Shown piece by piece: positions 53,299 to 62,592 of a DNA stretch of 64,000 bases (positions within the stretch are counted from its first letter, which is position 1; each line of letters opens with the position of its first letter). The notes under the pieces are model-generated. The model made no database searches, had not been told where the DNA came from, and saw only the letters and a program-made list of their open reading frames with translations. The DNA comes from JAEUOS01 sp040382235. Its GTDB lineage: Bacteria; Pseudomonadota; Gammaproteobacteria; Burkholderiales; JAEUOS01. Location: positions 1 to 64,000 of the forward strand of contig JBEIFV010000006.1 in assembly GCA_040382235.1 (NCBI GenBank). Direction: 5' to 3'. A program made the translations under genes and the position numbers.

Positions 53299-53604
53299 GC
53301 GGGTCACTCCGTTGCGATGGCGAAACGCCGTGGCGGCAAGGCCGCAGCCATCGTGCAGAGATTATGCATGGAGTCTAGTGTGGTCAACCGCCACCTTGCA
53401 CAGCGCGCTGCAAATGACGATTCAACTCGCAGCCAACAATCCATTTTCCAATGACGCGGTTCGCCCCTGAAGTTCGCTCCCTGAAGTTGACACTGCGAAG
53501 CCGCGCACGCTAGTATCGATAGGAACCCAAGGCAACGTGGCCGGCGCGCAAAGCAAGCGCATTCCGGGAGTTTGAACGACCTGTCGCAACGGAGACACCC
53601 TGAC
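53299..53604. other. divergent intergenic region, no clear feature
   Basis: A 306-bp region between the minus-strand VOC operon and the plus-strand bicupin gene, expected to hold two promoters. I see no obvious palindrome or RNA gene, only the CGGAGA ribosome site before 53605. Confidence 0.45.
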
Positions 53605-54366
53605 ATGATCAAAGGCGCGACCTACGAGCAGATGCTTGCCACGCGCAAGCACATGGCGCTGCCCAATGGCACCAGCGTCTGGAAGAGCTATTACCTGCGC
53701 TCACCCGAAGGCGGATCGCCCTCACCGCAGGCGTTTCTGGTCGAGCAGGGTGCCAACGAGGTGGTGCTTCCGCACTTTCATGAGCAGAACCAGTTTCAGG
53801 TCGTGGTGCATGGCGGCGGTTCGGTCGGGCGCAACGCGGTGGCGCCGATCACCGTGCATTACGCGGGGGCCTACACCGGCTACGGCCCGGTTTCCTCGGG
53901 CGACGAGGGCCTCTGGTACCTGACATTGCGGCCGATGATGGATAACGGTCCGCTGTACGTGCACGAGTCACGCGACAAGATGAAGCCCGGGCCCAAGAAG
54001 CACTACCAGTCGGCACCACTCGGAACCACGCCGGAGGCCGACCTGGCGAAACTCGTGCAGCCCGAAGCGCAGACCATCAACGCGGATCCGCAGGGGCCGA
54101 CGGTCGAGGTGCTGCGGGTACCGCCGCGGCAGCAGCGGACCATGAGCGGCCCTGATCGCGGCGGCGGGCAGTTTTTTTTCGTCACCGCCGGAAGCCTGCT
54201 GGCCAATGGTGTGGAGTATCCGAAGTGGAGTTGCCTGTGGAGCGCAAGCGATGATCCCGCCCTCGAAGTGGTGGCGGGCACGGGCGGCGTCGAAGTACTG
54301 ATGCTCGGATTTCCGCAAACCGAATATCGCGCCACCTACAGTCCTGCCACTCAAATCGGCTTGTAA
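53605..54366 (+). CDS. bicupin-like protein of unknown function
   Basis: A 253-aa protein with two cupin-type segments: VLPHFHEQNQFQVVVHGGGS (N-terminal barrel with His-x-His and Glu/Gln) and GGGQFFFVTAGSLLANGVEY with WSCLWSASDDPALEV near the C-terminus. CGGAGA precedes the ATG. It precedes the PanB-like gene in the same direction and is probably co-transcribed. Substrate unknown. Confidence 0.7.
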   Translation: MIKGATYEQMLATRKHMALPNGTSVWKSYYLRSPEGGSPSPQAFLVEQGANEVVLPHFHEQNQFQVVVHGGGSVGRNAVAPITVHYAGAYTGYGPVSSGDEGLWYLTLRPMMDNGPLYVHESRDKMKPGPKKHYQSAPLGTTPEADLAKLVQPEAQTINADPQGPTVEVLRVPPRQQRTMSGPDRGGGQFFFVTAGSLLANGVEYPKWSCLWSASDDPALEVVAGTGGVEVLMLGFPQTEYRATYSPATQIGL

Positions 54367-54536
54367 GGCGAACACTGAACACGTCCGCAGGTCGGGAGTT
54401 TCGCCCTTGCCCGACGCACCTGCCACCGCGTGCCCGATCAGAGCGCATTTGCTGTTGGCGATACTTCAGGCTAATCTGCCGCCGCCGGCCCGATCGGTGC
54501 CGCGACCATCCGCATCCACAGAGGAGAGATCAAACC

Positions 54537-55439
54537 ATGGCAACCCACGCAACCGGCGACGGCGGCATCCCGCCACGCGACGCGGCCGCGCGCGGCTTGA
54601 AGCGCGTCATGACCTTGGGCGGCGCCTATGGCACCCGCAACTACACGGTGAAGGACCTGCGCGATGTCAAGGGCACGCGCGTGCTCACCGAGACCCTGCC
54701 GTTCACGGTGGAGGAAGCGGCCGCCGCCGAAGCCGCCGGGATCGACACCATGAAGGTGCGCTTCGACCCGAAGCGCCCGGAGCTTGCAGCGGAGATCCGC
54801 CGCGCCGCCCCCAACACCTTCATGTCGTTTTCAGTGCCATTGGTGGCCGCGGCCACCGAAGCCGAAGCGGTGCGCATCGGCTACCAGGCGATGGAACTGG
54901 GCGCCGACGGCATCATGTGCCAGTGGTCGCCGCGCTTCATTGCCGCGGCCACCGAGGCCGGCATTCCGGTCGAGGGGCACGCCGGATTGGTGCCTCGCAG
55001 AAGCACCTGGACCGGCGGCCTGCGCGCGGTTGGCAAGACCGTCGAGGAAGCATTGTGGGTGTATGAGGAGATCAAGAAGCTTGAGGAGGCCGGCGCCTGG
55101 GCGGTCGAGGTCGAGGTGATCCCGGCCGAACTGCTCGCGCAGATCAGCAAGCGCACCTCGCTCCTGACTTCATCGATTGGTGCCGGAGGCGGCGGCGACA
55201 TCCAGTTCCTGTTCGCCGAAGACATCCTGGGCAACAACGGGCCGCCGTACCCGCGCCATTCGAAGCAATATCGCGACATGTTCAAGATGAAGCAGGCGAT
55301 GCAGGCCGAGCGCATCGCCGGATTCAAGGAATTCATCGCGGATGTGCGCTCGGGTGGCTTCCCCGCATCACAGCATGTGGTGAAGGCGCCGCCGGGCCTG
55401 GTCGAGGCGTTTGTGGCAACAGTGGGCGGCAAGGCGTAG
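54537..55439 (+). CDS. PanB-like (ketopantoate hydroxymethyltransferase superfamily) enzyme
   Basis: A 300-aa protein. The segment GHAGLVPRRSTWTGGLRAVG matches the PanB GHxGLxPQ...GGxxxxG loop, and SSIGAGGGGDIQFLFAEDIL matches the PanB GIGAG...DGQVLVxxDxLG motif. It is longer than PanB (about 263) and lacks its exact residues, so it is likely a class II aldolase or ligase-like member of the superfamily with a different substrate, such as a 2-oxoacid. Preceded by a bicupin. Confidence 0.75.
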   Translation: MATHATGDGGIPPRDAAARGLKRVMTLGGAYGTRNYTVKDLRDVKGTRVLTETLPFTVEEAAAAEAAGIDTMKVRFDPKRPELAAEIRRAAPNTFMSFSVPLVAAATEAEAVRIGYQAMELGADGIMCQWSPRFIAAATEAGIPVEGHAGLVPRRSTWTGGLRAVGKTVEEALWVYEEIKKLEEAGAWAVEVEVIPAELLAQISKRTSLLTSSIGAGGGGDIQFLFAEDILGNNGPPYPRHSKQYRDMFKMKQAMQAERIAGFKEFIADVRSGGFPASQHVVKAPPGLVEAFVATVGGKA

Positions 55440-55488
55440 CGCCGCCCAGGCCCTGGCGCCGCCCACGCGAAGCGGCCCGGGGGCCAAA

Positions 55489-56193
55489 TCAGGCTGTCTT
55501 TCCTGGCGACTGCAGGTAACGCACGATGTCATCGCAATCGACGACATCGGCGAACTGGCGGTCCATGTCGAACAGGCTGATCGCATGCGACACCGGAATG
55601 CGGTCGAACACCGCTTCGCGCGCGACGATGGTGCGGAAGTTGTATGAGGACGCATCGAACACGGTGGCGCGCACGCAGTTGCTGGTGGCGCCGCCGCAAA
55701 TGATCAAGGTATCGATCTGGCGATCGACCAGGTAGGCCAGCAAGGGCGTACCGAAAAACGCGCTGGGCTTTTTCTTGACGAACACGATGTCCGCCGGCGT
55801 GAGACCCAGCTCCGGCACCAGTTCGGCGCCGGGCGTGCCTTCGAGGCACCAGTTCGGGCTTTGCAGCAGCTTGCGTTTGCGGCCATAGACGCCAATGTCG
55901 GCCCCTGCGGGATCGAGCGTAAAGCGGCTGAAAAACGCCGGTGCACCGGCCGCCCGCGCCGCGCGCGCCAGGCGCGTGGCTTGGTCGAGCGCGGCCCAGC
56001 CCACCGCACCGCAGCTCGACGGATAGCGCGGATCGTCAACGCCGCGCTCGCCCACCATGTAGCGCTGGCAGTCGATGGCCAGGAGCGCCGGCCGACAGCC
56101 GAACCCCATGCGCTGGCCGAACTGCGCGCGAGCGATGACGGCGCGATCTTCCGCGCCGATGTAGCGTTCCCATTCGGCAGTGCCGGCGCTCAT
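55489..56193 (-). CDS. isochorismatase-like cysteine hydrolase
   Basis: A 234-aa hydrolase. The triad is D41 (LLAIDCQRYM), a Lys at 140-142 (VFVKKKPSAFFGT) and C173 (GGATSNCVRATVFDA). The family includes nicotinamidase, N-carbamoylsarcosine amidase and maleamate amidohydrolase. Its long N-terminal extension resembles N-carbamoylsarcosine amidohydrolase-like proteins. The stop of the upstream polysaccharide-deacetylase-like gene overlaps by 4 bp, so the two are co-translated. Confidence 0.9.
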   Translation of the reverse strand: MSAGTAEWERYIGAEDRAVIARAQFGQRMGFGCRPALLAIDCQRYMVGERGVDDPRYPSSCGAVGWAALDQATRLARAARAAGAPAFFSRFTLDPAGADIGVYGRKRKLLQSPNWCLEGTPGAELVPELGLTPADIVFVKKKPSAFFGTPLLAYLVDRQIDTLIICGGATSNCVRATVFDASSYNFRTIVAREAVFDRIPVSHAISLFDMDRQFADVVDCDDIVRYLQSPGKTA

Positions 56194-57158
56194 GCGTTGC
56201 CTTTATGGTTTTGCGCTGCCGTTGCAGTCGCGAAGCGATCCACACCGAGTTCGGCCGGCGCCGGGTGCAGGGCGCGCCAGTGATTGGCGATGTCCAGCCG
56301 CCGGCAGAACCAGACCTTGTCGTGACCCATCGCGTAATCGAGAAAGCGCGCCAGCCCGTGGGCGCGCGCCGGCCTCCCGGAGATGCGCGCATGCAGGCCG
56401 ACCGACATGATGCGCGGCGCGGTTTCACCCTCGGCATAGAGCTGATCGAAGGTGGCTTTCAGATAGTTGAAGAAATCCTCGCCGGTGGCAAACCCGGCCG
56501 GTGCGCTGAACTTGCCGTCGTTGGCGTCCATGGTGTAGGGCACGATCAGGTGCGGCCGACCACTCACCGCCACCCAATAGGGCAACTCGTCGTTGTAGGC
56601 ATCCGAGTCGTAGAGGAAACCACCTTCCTCGACCAACAGGCGGCGCGTGTTCTCGCCCGGACCATAGCGGCAATACCAGCCGAGCGGGCGCTGCCCGGTC
56701 AGCTTGGCGATCGAGGCGACAGCGCGCGCGATCTGTTCCCGCTCTTCTTCTTCAGACAACTTGAAATGTTCAACCCAGCGCCAGCCGTGGCAACAGATGT
56801 CGTGACCGGCCGCGGCGATCGCATCGGCCACACGCGGGTTGCGCTCCAGTGCAAGAGCACAGCCGAACATCGTCAATGGCAAGCTGCGCTTGCGGAACAG
56901 TTCGAGAATGCGCCAGACGCCGACGCGGCTGCCGAATTCGTACATGCTTTCGAACGCCAGGTCACGCGCACCCGCCGGCACGCGCCCGCCCGGTACTTCG
57001 GCCAAGCCAAGCTCGTTGCGGCCGTCCCCGTCACCGATGGTGTATTCGGAACCTTCTTCGTAGTTGAGCACCATGTTGATGGCGATGCGCGCATTGCCCG
57101 GCCAGTTGGCCTGCGGCGGCTGTCCGCCGTAACCGACAAGATCGCGGGCGACAGTCAT
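56190..57158 (-). CDS. polysaccharide deacetylase/PuuE-like hydrolase
   Basis: A 322-aa NodB-fold protein: ARIAINMVLNYEEGSEYTIG, MFGCALALERNPRVADAIAA, GHDICCHGWRWVEHFKLSEE with the metal His, and RIMSVGLHARISGRPAR with the late metal residue. The PuuE-like group hydrolyses small amides or allantoin without the usual cofactor set. The ATG at 57158 is chosen; one at 57182 would overlap the upstream gene. Between the isocitrate-lyase-like and cysteine-hydrolase genes. Confidence 0.85.
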   Translation of the reverse strand: MTVARDLVGYGGQPPQANWPGNARIAINMVLNYEEGSEYTIGDGDGRNELGLAEVPGGRVPAGARDLAFESMYEFGSRVGVWRILELFRKRSLPLTMFGCALALERNPRVADAIAAAGHDICCHGWRWVEHFKLSEEEEREQIARAVASIAKLTGQRPLGWYCRYGPGENTRRLLVEEGGFLYDSDAYNDELPYWVAVSGRPHLIVPYTMDANDGKFSAPAGFATGEDFFNYLKATFDQLYAEGETAPRIMSVGLHARISGRPARAHGLARFLDYAMGHDKVWFCRRLDIANHWRALHPAPAELGVDRFATATAAQNHKGNA

Positions 57159-57168
57159 CGGACTGCGC

Positions 57169-58062
57169 TCATGTCCCGACATCGCGCACGAAGCGCTGTT
57201 CGAGTTCATTCCACTCTCGGCGGCCAAACAGGTCCCACAACTCGCCATGGGTCAACATGCTTGGCAGCATGCCGGCGGTGGTGCCGCTGCGCTGGAGTTC
57301 GGCCAGCAAGGCCTGGCCGGCGTGCGCGAAGCTGCGCGTCAGCGCGTTAGGGTAAATGACGACACGATAACCAAGCGCTGCCAGCTCCGCCTGTGGGAGT
57401 AGCGGCGTGCGGCCACCTTCGACCAGGTTGGCCAGGCACGGTGCCGGCACCGCTTGGCATATCGCACGCATCTCGTCAGCCGTCTCGGGCGACTCGACAA
57501 ACACCACATCTGCTCCCGCGGCGGCGAAACGCCGGCCGCGTGCAATGGCCTCTTCGATGCCGTGAGTGGTGCGGGCATCGGTGCGCGCGACGATCAGGAA
57601 ATCGGGCGAGGAACGGGCGAAGCAGGCGGCCTCGATCTTGGCCACCATCTCGTCCACCGGCACCAGGCGCCGCCCCGGCTCATGGCCGCATTTCTTCGGC
57701 ATTTCCTGGTCTTCGAGCTGGATCGCGGCCGCGCCGCGGCGCTCGAACTCCTGCACCGTGCGCAGCACGTTCAACGGGTTGCCAAAGCCGGTGTCGGCGT
57801 CGGCAATCAGCGGCATGCGGGTGGCGCCGGTGATCTGCATCACCCGCTCCAACACCTCGTGCAGGCTGACCAGGCCGATATCGGGCAGGCCGGTGGCGCT
57901 CAGCGAAACGCCGGAGCCTGTGAGGTAGGCGGCGGGAAAGCCGGCGGACTCGATCAGGCGTGCGCCGATGACGTCATAGCAGCCGGGCGCAACGATCAGT
58001 TCAGGCTTGACCAGCAGGTCGCGCAGCCCCGGGCCGCGCGGCGCATGCATGTCGGCGCGCAT
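57169..58062 (-). CDS. isocitrate lyase/PEP mutase-family enzyme
   Basis: A 297-aa TIM-barrel enzyme. PLIADADTGFGNP holds the metal-binding Asp residues (D88, D90), and MPKKCGHEPG (121-130) is the flexible loop with the catalytic Cys. This loop type matches methylisocitrate, 2,3-dimethylmalate and carboxyphosphonoenolpyruvate-type lyases or mutases. It would split a hydroxy-dicarboxylate or decarboxylate oxaloacetate. Co-oriented with the Bug gene upstream and the two hydrolases downstream. Confidence 0.92.
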   Translation of the reverse strand: MRADMHAPRGPGLRDLLVKPELIVAPGCYDVIGARLIESAGFPAAYLTGSGVSLSATGLPDIGLVSLHEVLERVMQITGATRMPLIADADTGFGNPLNVLRTVQEFERRGAAAIQLEDQEMPKKCGHEPGRRLVPVDEMVAKIEAACFARSSPDFLIVARTDARTTHGIEEAIARGRRFAAAGADVVFVESPETADEMRAICQAVPAPCLANLVEGGRTPLLPQAELAALGYRVVIYPNALTRSFAHAGQALLAELQRSGTTAGMLPSMLTHGELWDLFGRREWNELEQRFVRDVGT

Positions 58063-58074
58063 CTCAGCGGCCGC

Positions 58075-59085
58075 TCATTGCAGCTTGATGCCGGTGGCCT
58101 TCACCAGGTTGGCCCACTTGGCCAGCTCGCCGGTGATGAACCTGCCGGTGGCAGCGGGCGTCGAGCCTGTGATCGGTTCCACCGTGGCCTGGCGCATTTC
58201 CTTCAGGAATTCTTCGTTGGTCATCGCCTGTGCGATCGCCTTGTTCACCGTATCGACCACAGCTGCCGGGGTGCCTGCCGGCGCCAGCACCACGAACACG
58301 CTGGTGGTGAGCAGCCCGGGAAATCCGGCTTCGGCAGAGGTCGGAATGTCCCTGGCGATCGACGAACGCTTCTCGTCGGTCACCGCCAGCACCACCAGCT
58401 TGCCCGCCTGGTGTTGCGCATACATGCTGCCCAGGCCGGCAGCCAGCACCGGCACATGGCCGGCCAATACATCCTGCATCGCCGGGCCGGCGCCCTTGTA
58501 GGCGACATGCTGCATATCGAGCCCGCCGGCCTGCTGGTTGAACAGTTCACCAGTCAAATGGCCGACATTGCCGGTACCCGAACTGCCGAAGCTGAATTTG
58601 CCGGGGCTGGCCTTGATCAGCGCGGCCAGCTCCTTGAGGTTGCGCGCACGCACCGAGGGGTGGACTGCGATCGCCAGTTGCTCGGCCGCCACCAGTGCCA
58701 CCGGCGCGATGTCGCGTGCGACATCGAAAGACAGATTGGGAATCGAAAGCGGCGTGATGGTCAGCGCTGCCGAACCGGTGAAGTAAAGCGTATGGCCGTC
58801 CGGCGCCGACTTGACCAGTTCGGAGGTCGCGATCGTCGTCGATGCGCCCGGCTTGTTTTCGACCACCACCGATTGGCCGAGGATGGGGCCGATGATCGCC
58901 GACAGCTTGCGCGCGATCACGTCCGTCGGACCGCCGGCGGCGAAGCCGACCAGCATGCGGACCGGCTTGTCCGGGTAGCGCGCTTGCGCGGCGGCCGTCA
59001 GAGGCAGCAGCAGGGCGGCCCCGATGGCGCCGGTCAGAGCCACTCGCAACAGACCGCGTCGGCACCGCATTGTCGATTCAAGCAT
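58075..59085 (-). CDS. Bug/TctC-family periplasmic solute-binding protein
   Basis: A 336-aa secreted protein: MLESTMRCRRGLLRVALTGA with a long hydrophobic stretch and cleavage near AQARYP, then VRMLVGFAAGGPTDVIARKL, VVVENKPGASTTIATSELVK and MQHVAYKGAGPAMQDVLAG. It leads the Bug, lyase, deacetylase, hydrolase operon and may bind the substrate for this pathway. Confidence 0.92.
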   Translation of the reverse strand: MLESTMRCRRGLLRVALTGAIGAALLLPLTAAAQARYPDKPVRMLVGFAAGGPTDVIARKLSAIIGPILGQSVVVENKPGASTTIATSELVKSAPDGHTLYFTGSAALTITPLSIPNLSFDVARDIAPVALVAAEQLAIAVHPSVRARNLKELAALIKASPGKFSFGSSGTGNVGHLTGELFNQQAGGLDMQHVAYKGAGPAMQDVLAGHVPVLAAGLGSMYAQHQAGKLVVLAVTDEKRSSIARDIPTSAEAGFPGLLTTSVFVVLAPAGTPAAVVDTVNKAIAQAMTNEEFLKEMRQATVEPITGSTPAATGRFITGELAKWANLVKATGIKLQ

Positions 59086-59347
59086 GGTTGGTTCCCTGTT
59101 TCCCGGTTGGAATGAGCGGTGCGCCAGAAGCGAGGCCCGGATGCGAACCCGATACCGGCCTGTGCGGCGCCAGCGACAGCCGCAAGCCGTCACCAGTCTG
59201 CCGAGGAATTATAGGCTCACCGTCAGTCGCCACCGGCAGGCGCTTTCACCTGCGCACGCGAACTTCGCCGGGCATCATTTCACGCTGCGACGAACGCTAC
59301 AATCACGCTCGCCCCGCCATTGCATCGCCTGCGAAAGATCCATCGCA

Positions 59348-60028
59348 ATGAAACAGATCCTCGGACGCGAGGTGCTAGACACACTCGAAGAACTGGTCGA
59401 TCCGCGCTGGACCGCGGTGATCGCGATCGACATCCAGAACGACTTCTGCAGCCTAGGCGGGCACTTCGAGCGCTACGGCAAGAACGTCGCACGCATGGCG
59501 CCGGCGGTCAAGCGCATGGTTGATTTCGTCGGCCAGACGCAGGCCCTGGGCATGCGCACGATTTTTCTGCAGCAGGCCTCGCTGCCCGATGGGCGCATGG
59601 ATTCGCCGGCCTGGCTGCGCTTCAAGACGCGCGACGGCAAGGCACCGGACTACGCCTTGCCCGGCACCTGGGGCTGGCAGTTCGTCGACGGCTTGGCACC
59701 TCGCGCATCCGACTGGGTGGTGGAGAAATTCCGGCCCGACGGTTTCGTCGGCACCAATCTCGATAACATCCTGCGCACCCAGGGTATTGAATCGGTGATC
59801 ATCGTGGGCACGATCACCGAAGGCTGCGTCGAGTCGACCGTGCGCAGCGCCTCGTATCGCGACTATTACGTGGTGGTGGTCGAGGATGCGGTGGCGAGCC
59901 CGAACGCGGAACTGGAGGAGGGCTCGAAGCGTCTGTTCCACGCGCGTTATCCGATACATTCGGCGCAGCAGGTTCTGGCGGCGATTCAGGGTGCACAGGC
60001 ACGGACCGCCCACGCGACTATCCGGTAG
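59348..60028 (+). CDS. isochorismatase-like cysteine hydrolase
   Basis: A 226-aa hydrolase with the triad D28 (VIAIDIQNDF), K127 (VVEKFRPDGFVGT) and C160 (TEGCVESTVRSASY). Different subgroup from the gene at 55489-56193. Plus strand, 262 bp from the Bug gene start in divergent orientation, followed by a small ABM-type protein. It may hydrolyse an amide or a carbamate. Confidence 0.9.
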   Translation: MKQILGREVLDTLEELVDPRWTAVIAIDIQNDFCSLGGHFERYGKNVARMAPAVKRMVDFVGQTQALGMRTIFLQQASLPDGRMDSPAWLRFKTRDGKAPDYALPGTWGWQFVDGLAPRASDWVVEKFRPDGFVGTNLDNILRTQGIESVIIVGTITEGCVESTVRSASYRDYYVVVVEDAVASPNAELEEGSKRLFHARYPIHSAQQVLAAIQGAQARTAHATIR

Positions 60029-60100
60029 CCCGGTCGCTGCTAGACTGGCTTTTTCAACCAGAACCGGCGCGCATCGCACCGTGTCGGCAGGAGACTCGAA

Positions 60101-60391
60101 ATGATCCAGAGCATCATCGCCACCATCAAGGTCAAGGCCGGCCAGGAAGCGCAATTCCAGGCTTGCGCACTCGAACTGGCGGCAGCGGTCCGCGTCAACG
60201 AGCCGGGCTGCCTGCTGTACACGCTATCCAAGGGCGATGATCCTTCCACCTTCGTCTTCATGGAGCGTTACGCCGATGAAGCCGCGCTGGTCGCGCATCG
60301 CGGTACCGAGCACTTCAAGCGCCTGGGGCGCGCGATGGGCCCGTTCATGGATGGGCCGCCGACGGTGCAGCACATGGTCGAGGTGTCCTGA
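60101..60391 (+). CDS. antibiotic biosynthesis monooxygenase (ABM)-domain protein
   Basis: A 96-aa single-domain ferredoxin-like protein: MIQSIIATIKVKAGQEAQFQ, then EPGCLLYTLSKGDDPSTFVF and RYADEAALVAHRGTEHFKRL. ABM proteins include cofactor-free monooxygenases and isomerases. Downstream of the cysteine hydrolase in the same direction, 72 bp away. Function inferred only from the fold. Confidence 0.85.
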   Translation: MIQSIIATIKVKAGQEAQFQACALELAAAVRVNEPGCLLYTLSKGDDPSTFVFMERYADEAALVAHRGTEHFKRLGRAMGPFMDGPPTVQHMVEVS

Positions 60392-60487
60392 TCCAGCGGA
60401 TCGGGCAACGGTCGCGATCCCGTCGCGCTCGAACGCAACGCGCTCGCAGACCATTGCCGGGGGTGCTGGCGTGAAGGGTCACGTTGC

Positions 60488-61456
60488 TCAGTCACCCTTG
60501 ATACCCGCGCGCCGAATGACCTCACCCCAGCGCGGGGTGTCTCGCTTGATGATGTCTGCGAACTCATCCGGCGTGGTGCCGGTGACCAGCAAGCCGAACT
60601 TGAGGATCTGCTCGCGCCCCTCGGGACTTTGAATGATCTTGTTGATCTCGGCGCTCATGCGTTCGATGATCGCCTTGGGCGTGCCGGCGGGCGCCTGAAT
60701 CCCGTTCCAGCCGGCGATGTCGAGCGCAAAGCCCTGCTCGGCGAAGGTCGGCAGGTTGGGGAGCGCAGGCCAGCGTTTAGGGCCGGTCACGGCGAGTGCG
60801 ACCAGGCGGCCACCGGCCAAGCCCGCAGCGACCGAGGCCAGGTCATGGATGCCGGTCTGCGCGTGACCGGCGATGATGTCCTGCACCGCCGGCCCGGCGC
60901 CCTTGTAGGCCACATGCACCATGTCGATCGAGGCGGCGCCCTTGAGCATTTCGCCATACACATGCGAGGAGGAGCCGTTGCCGAAGGAGGCGTAACTGGC
61001 CTTGCCCGGATTCCTCTTCGCGTAGTCGATGAACTCGGGCAGGGTCTTGACGTTAAGCGAGGTCGGCACCACCATCGCCAGCACCGACAAGCCCAATTGC
61101 GTGACGGTGGCGAAATCGCGCAGGCCGTCGTAGGGCAGGTTGGCCTGGATGTGCGGGTTGATCGAGATGTTCGAGACGTTGGTGTAGACGAAGGTGTAAC
61201 CGTCCGGCGGCGCGTTTTTTGCAGCCTGCAGGCCGACGCTGCCCTGGGCGCCGGCACGGTTCTCGGCCACCACCGGCTGCCCCAGCACGGGCGTCAGCCG
61301 ATCGGCCAGCCAGCGCGACACGATGTCGGTCTGACCGCCCGGTGGATACGGGATGATCAGGCGGATCGGCTTGGCCGGCCAGGTCTGGGCTGCTGCCTGC
61401 ATCGGCAGTGCGGCGAACATGATTGCCAGAGAAAGGAAACGAACGAAGAGTTTCAT
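60488..61456 (-). CDS. Bug/TctC-family periplasmic solute-binding protein
   Basis: A 322-aa secreted protein: MKLFVRFLSLAIMFAALPMQ, cleavage near AAAQTWP, then IRLIIPYPPGGQTDIVSRWL, VVAENRAGAQGSVGLQAAK and VHVAYKGAGPAVQDIIAGH. Divergent from the Bug gene at 61627. Confidence 0.92.
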   Translation of the reverse strand: MKLFVRFLSLAIMFAALPMQAAAQTWPAKPIRLIIPYPPGGQTDIVSRWLADRLTPVLGQPVVAENRAGAQGSVGLQAAKNAPPDGYTFVYTNVSNISINPHIQANLPYDGLRDFATVTQLGLSVLAMVVPTSLNVKTLPEFIDYAKRNPGKASYASFGNGSSSHVYGEMLKGAASIDMVHVAYKGAGPAVQDIIAGHAQTGIHDLASVAAGLAGGRLVALAVTGPKRWPALPNLPTFAEQGFALDIAGWNGIQAPAGTPKAIIERMSAEINKIIQSPEGREQILKFGLLVTGTTPDEFADIIKRDTPRWGEVIRRAGIKGD

Positions 61457-61626
61457 GGATAAGCCCGCCTGGGATGTTTGACTTTGGAAAGAACGCAGCA
61501 AGATCAGCCTATCACGCGGCCCCTTGTTTGCGCAGCGCATGGCAACCGACTTTGATGCTGCGTTGCGACACGCGCGGCGCGAATCGGGTAGGCTTGCAGC
61601 TACCGCCATCCAAGGAGCCACACCCA

Positions 61627-62592
61627 ATGCAACGCTCTCGTCGCCTGCTGTGCCTGCTGACACTTGCGCTCGTCGGCAACGCCGCATTCGCCGCCTGGCC
61701 CGAGCGCCCGATTCGCATGATCGTGCCCTACGCACCGGGCTCTTCGCCCGACAACATCAGCCGCCTGTTGGCGCAGGAAATGGCCAAGTCGCTCGGCGTC
61801 AACATCGTCATCGACAATCGCGCCGGCGCCTCCGGTTCAGTCGGCACCGAGGCGATCGCCAAGGCCGCGCCCGACGGCTACACCATCGGTTACGGCAACA
61901 TCGGCACGCTTACCACCAACCGCTTCATGATCGCCAAGCTGCCCTACGACCCGGACCGCGACCTGACCCTGATCGGCATGATGGGCGCGGTGCAGAACAT
62001 GCTGGCGGTCAACAACAACCTGCCGGTGAAATCCGTCAAGGACCTCATCGCGCTGGCCAAGAAAAGCCCCGGCAAGCTGGTGATGGCCTCGGGCGGCGCC
62101 GGCAATACCGGGCACCTGGGCGGCGAGCTGTTCAAGTCGATGACCGGCACCTTCATGCTGCATGTGCCGTATCGCGGCAGCCCGGCGGCGATCACCGACC
62201 TGATCGGCGGCCAGGCCGACCTGATGTTCGACAATCTCTCGTCGGTAGGTTCACATGCGAAGTCCGGCCGCGTGCGCGGCATCGCGGTCTCCGGCCTCAA
62301 GCGCTCCCCCGCCTTCCCCGACCTGCCCACCATCGCCGAATCCGGCGTGCCCGGCTACGAGACCCTGGCCTGGGGCGGCCTGGTCACACCCGCCAACTTG
62401 CCCGCGGACATCGTGGCGCGCCTCAACACCGAACTCAACAAGGCCCTGCAAAGCCAGCCGGTCAAGGACGGCTATTTCACCATGGGCTTCGAGCCCTCGG
62501 GCGGCACGCCGGCCGCGTTCGCCGCCATGGTCAAGAGCGAGATTCCGAAGTGGGAGGCGGTGATCAAGCGGGCCGGCGCGAAGATGGAGTGA
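61627..62592 (+). CDS. Bug/TctC-family periplasmic solute-binding protein
   Basis: A 321-aa secreted protein: MQRSRRLLCLLTLALVGNAA, cleavage near AFAAWP, then IRMIVPYAPGSSPDNISRLL, IVIDNRAGASGSVGTEAIAK and LHVPYRGSPAAITDLIGGQA. A ribosome site (AAGGAG) precedes the ATG at 61627. Divergent from the Bug gene at 60488-61456, with no permease. Confidence 0.93.
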   Translation: MQRSRRLLCLLTLALVGNAAFAAWPERPIRMIVPYAPGSSPDNISRLLAQEMAKSLGVNIVIDNRAGASGSVGTEAIAKAAPDGYTIGYGNIGTLTTNRFMIAKLPYDPDRDLTLIGMMGAVQNMLAVNNNLPVKSVKDLIALAKKSPGKLVMASGGAGNTGHLGGELFKSMTGTFMLHVPYRGSPAAITDLIGGQADLMFDNLSSVGSHAKSGRVRGIAVSGLKRSPAFPDLPTIAESGVPGYETLAWGGLVTPANLPADIVARLNTELNKALQSQPVKDGYFTMGFEPSGGTPAAFAAMVKSEIPKWEAVIKRAGAKME

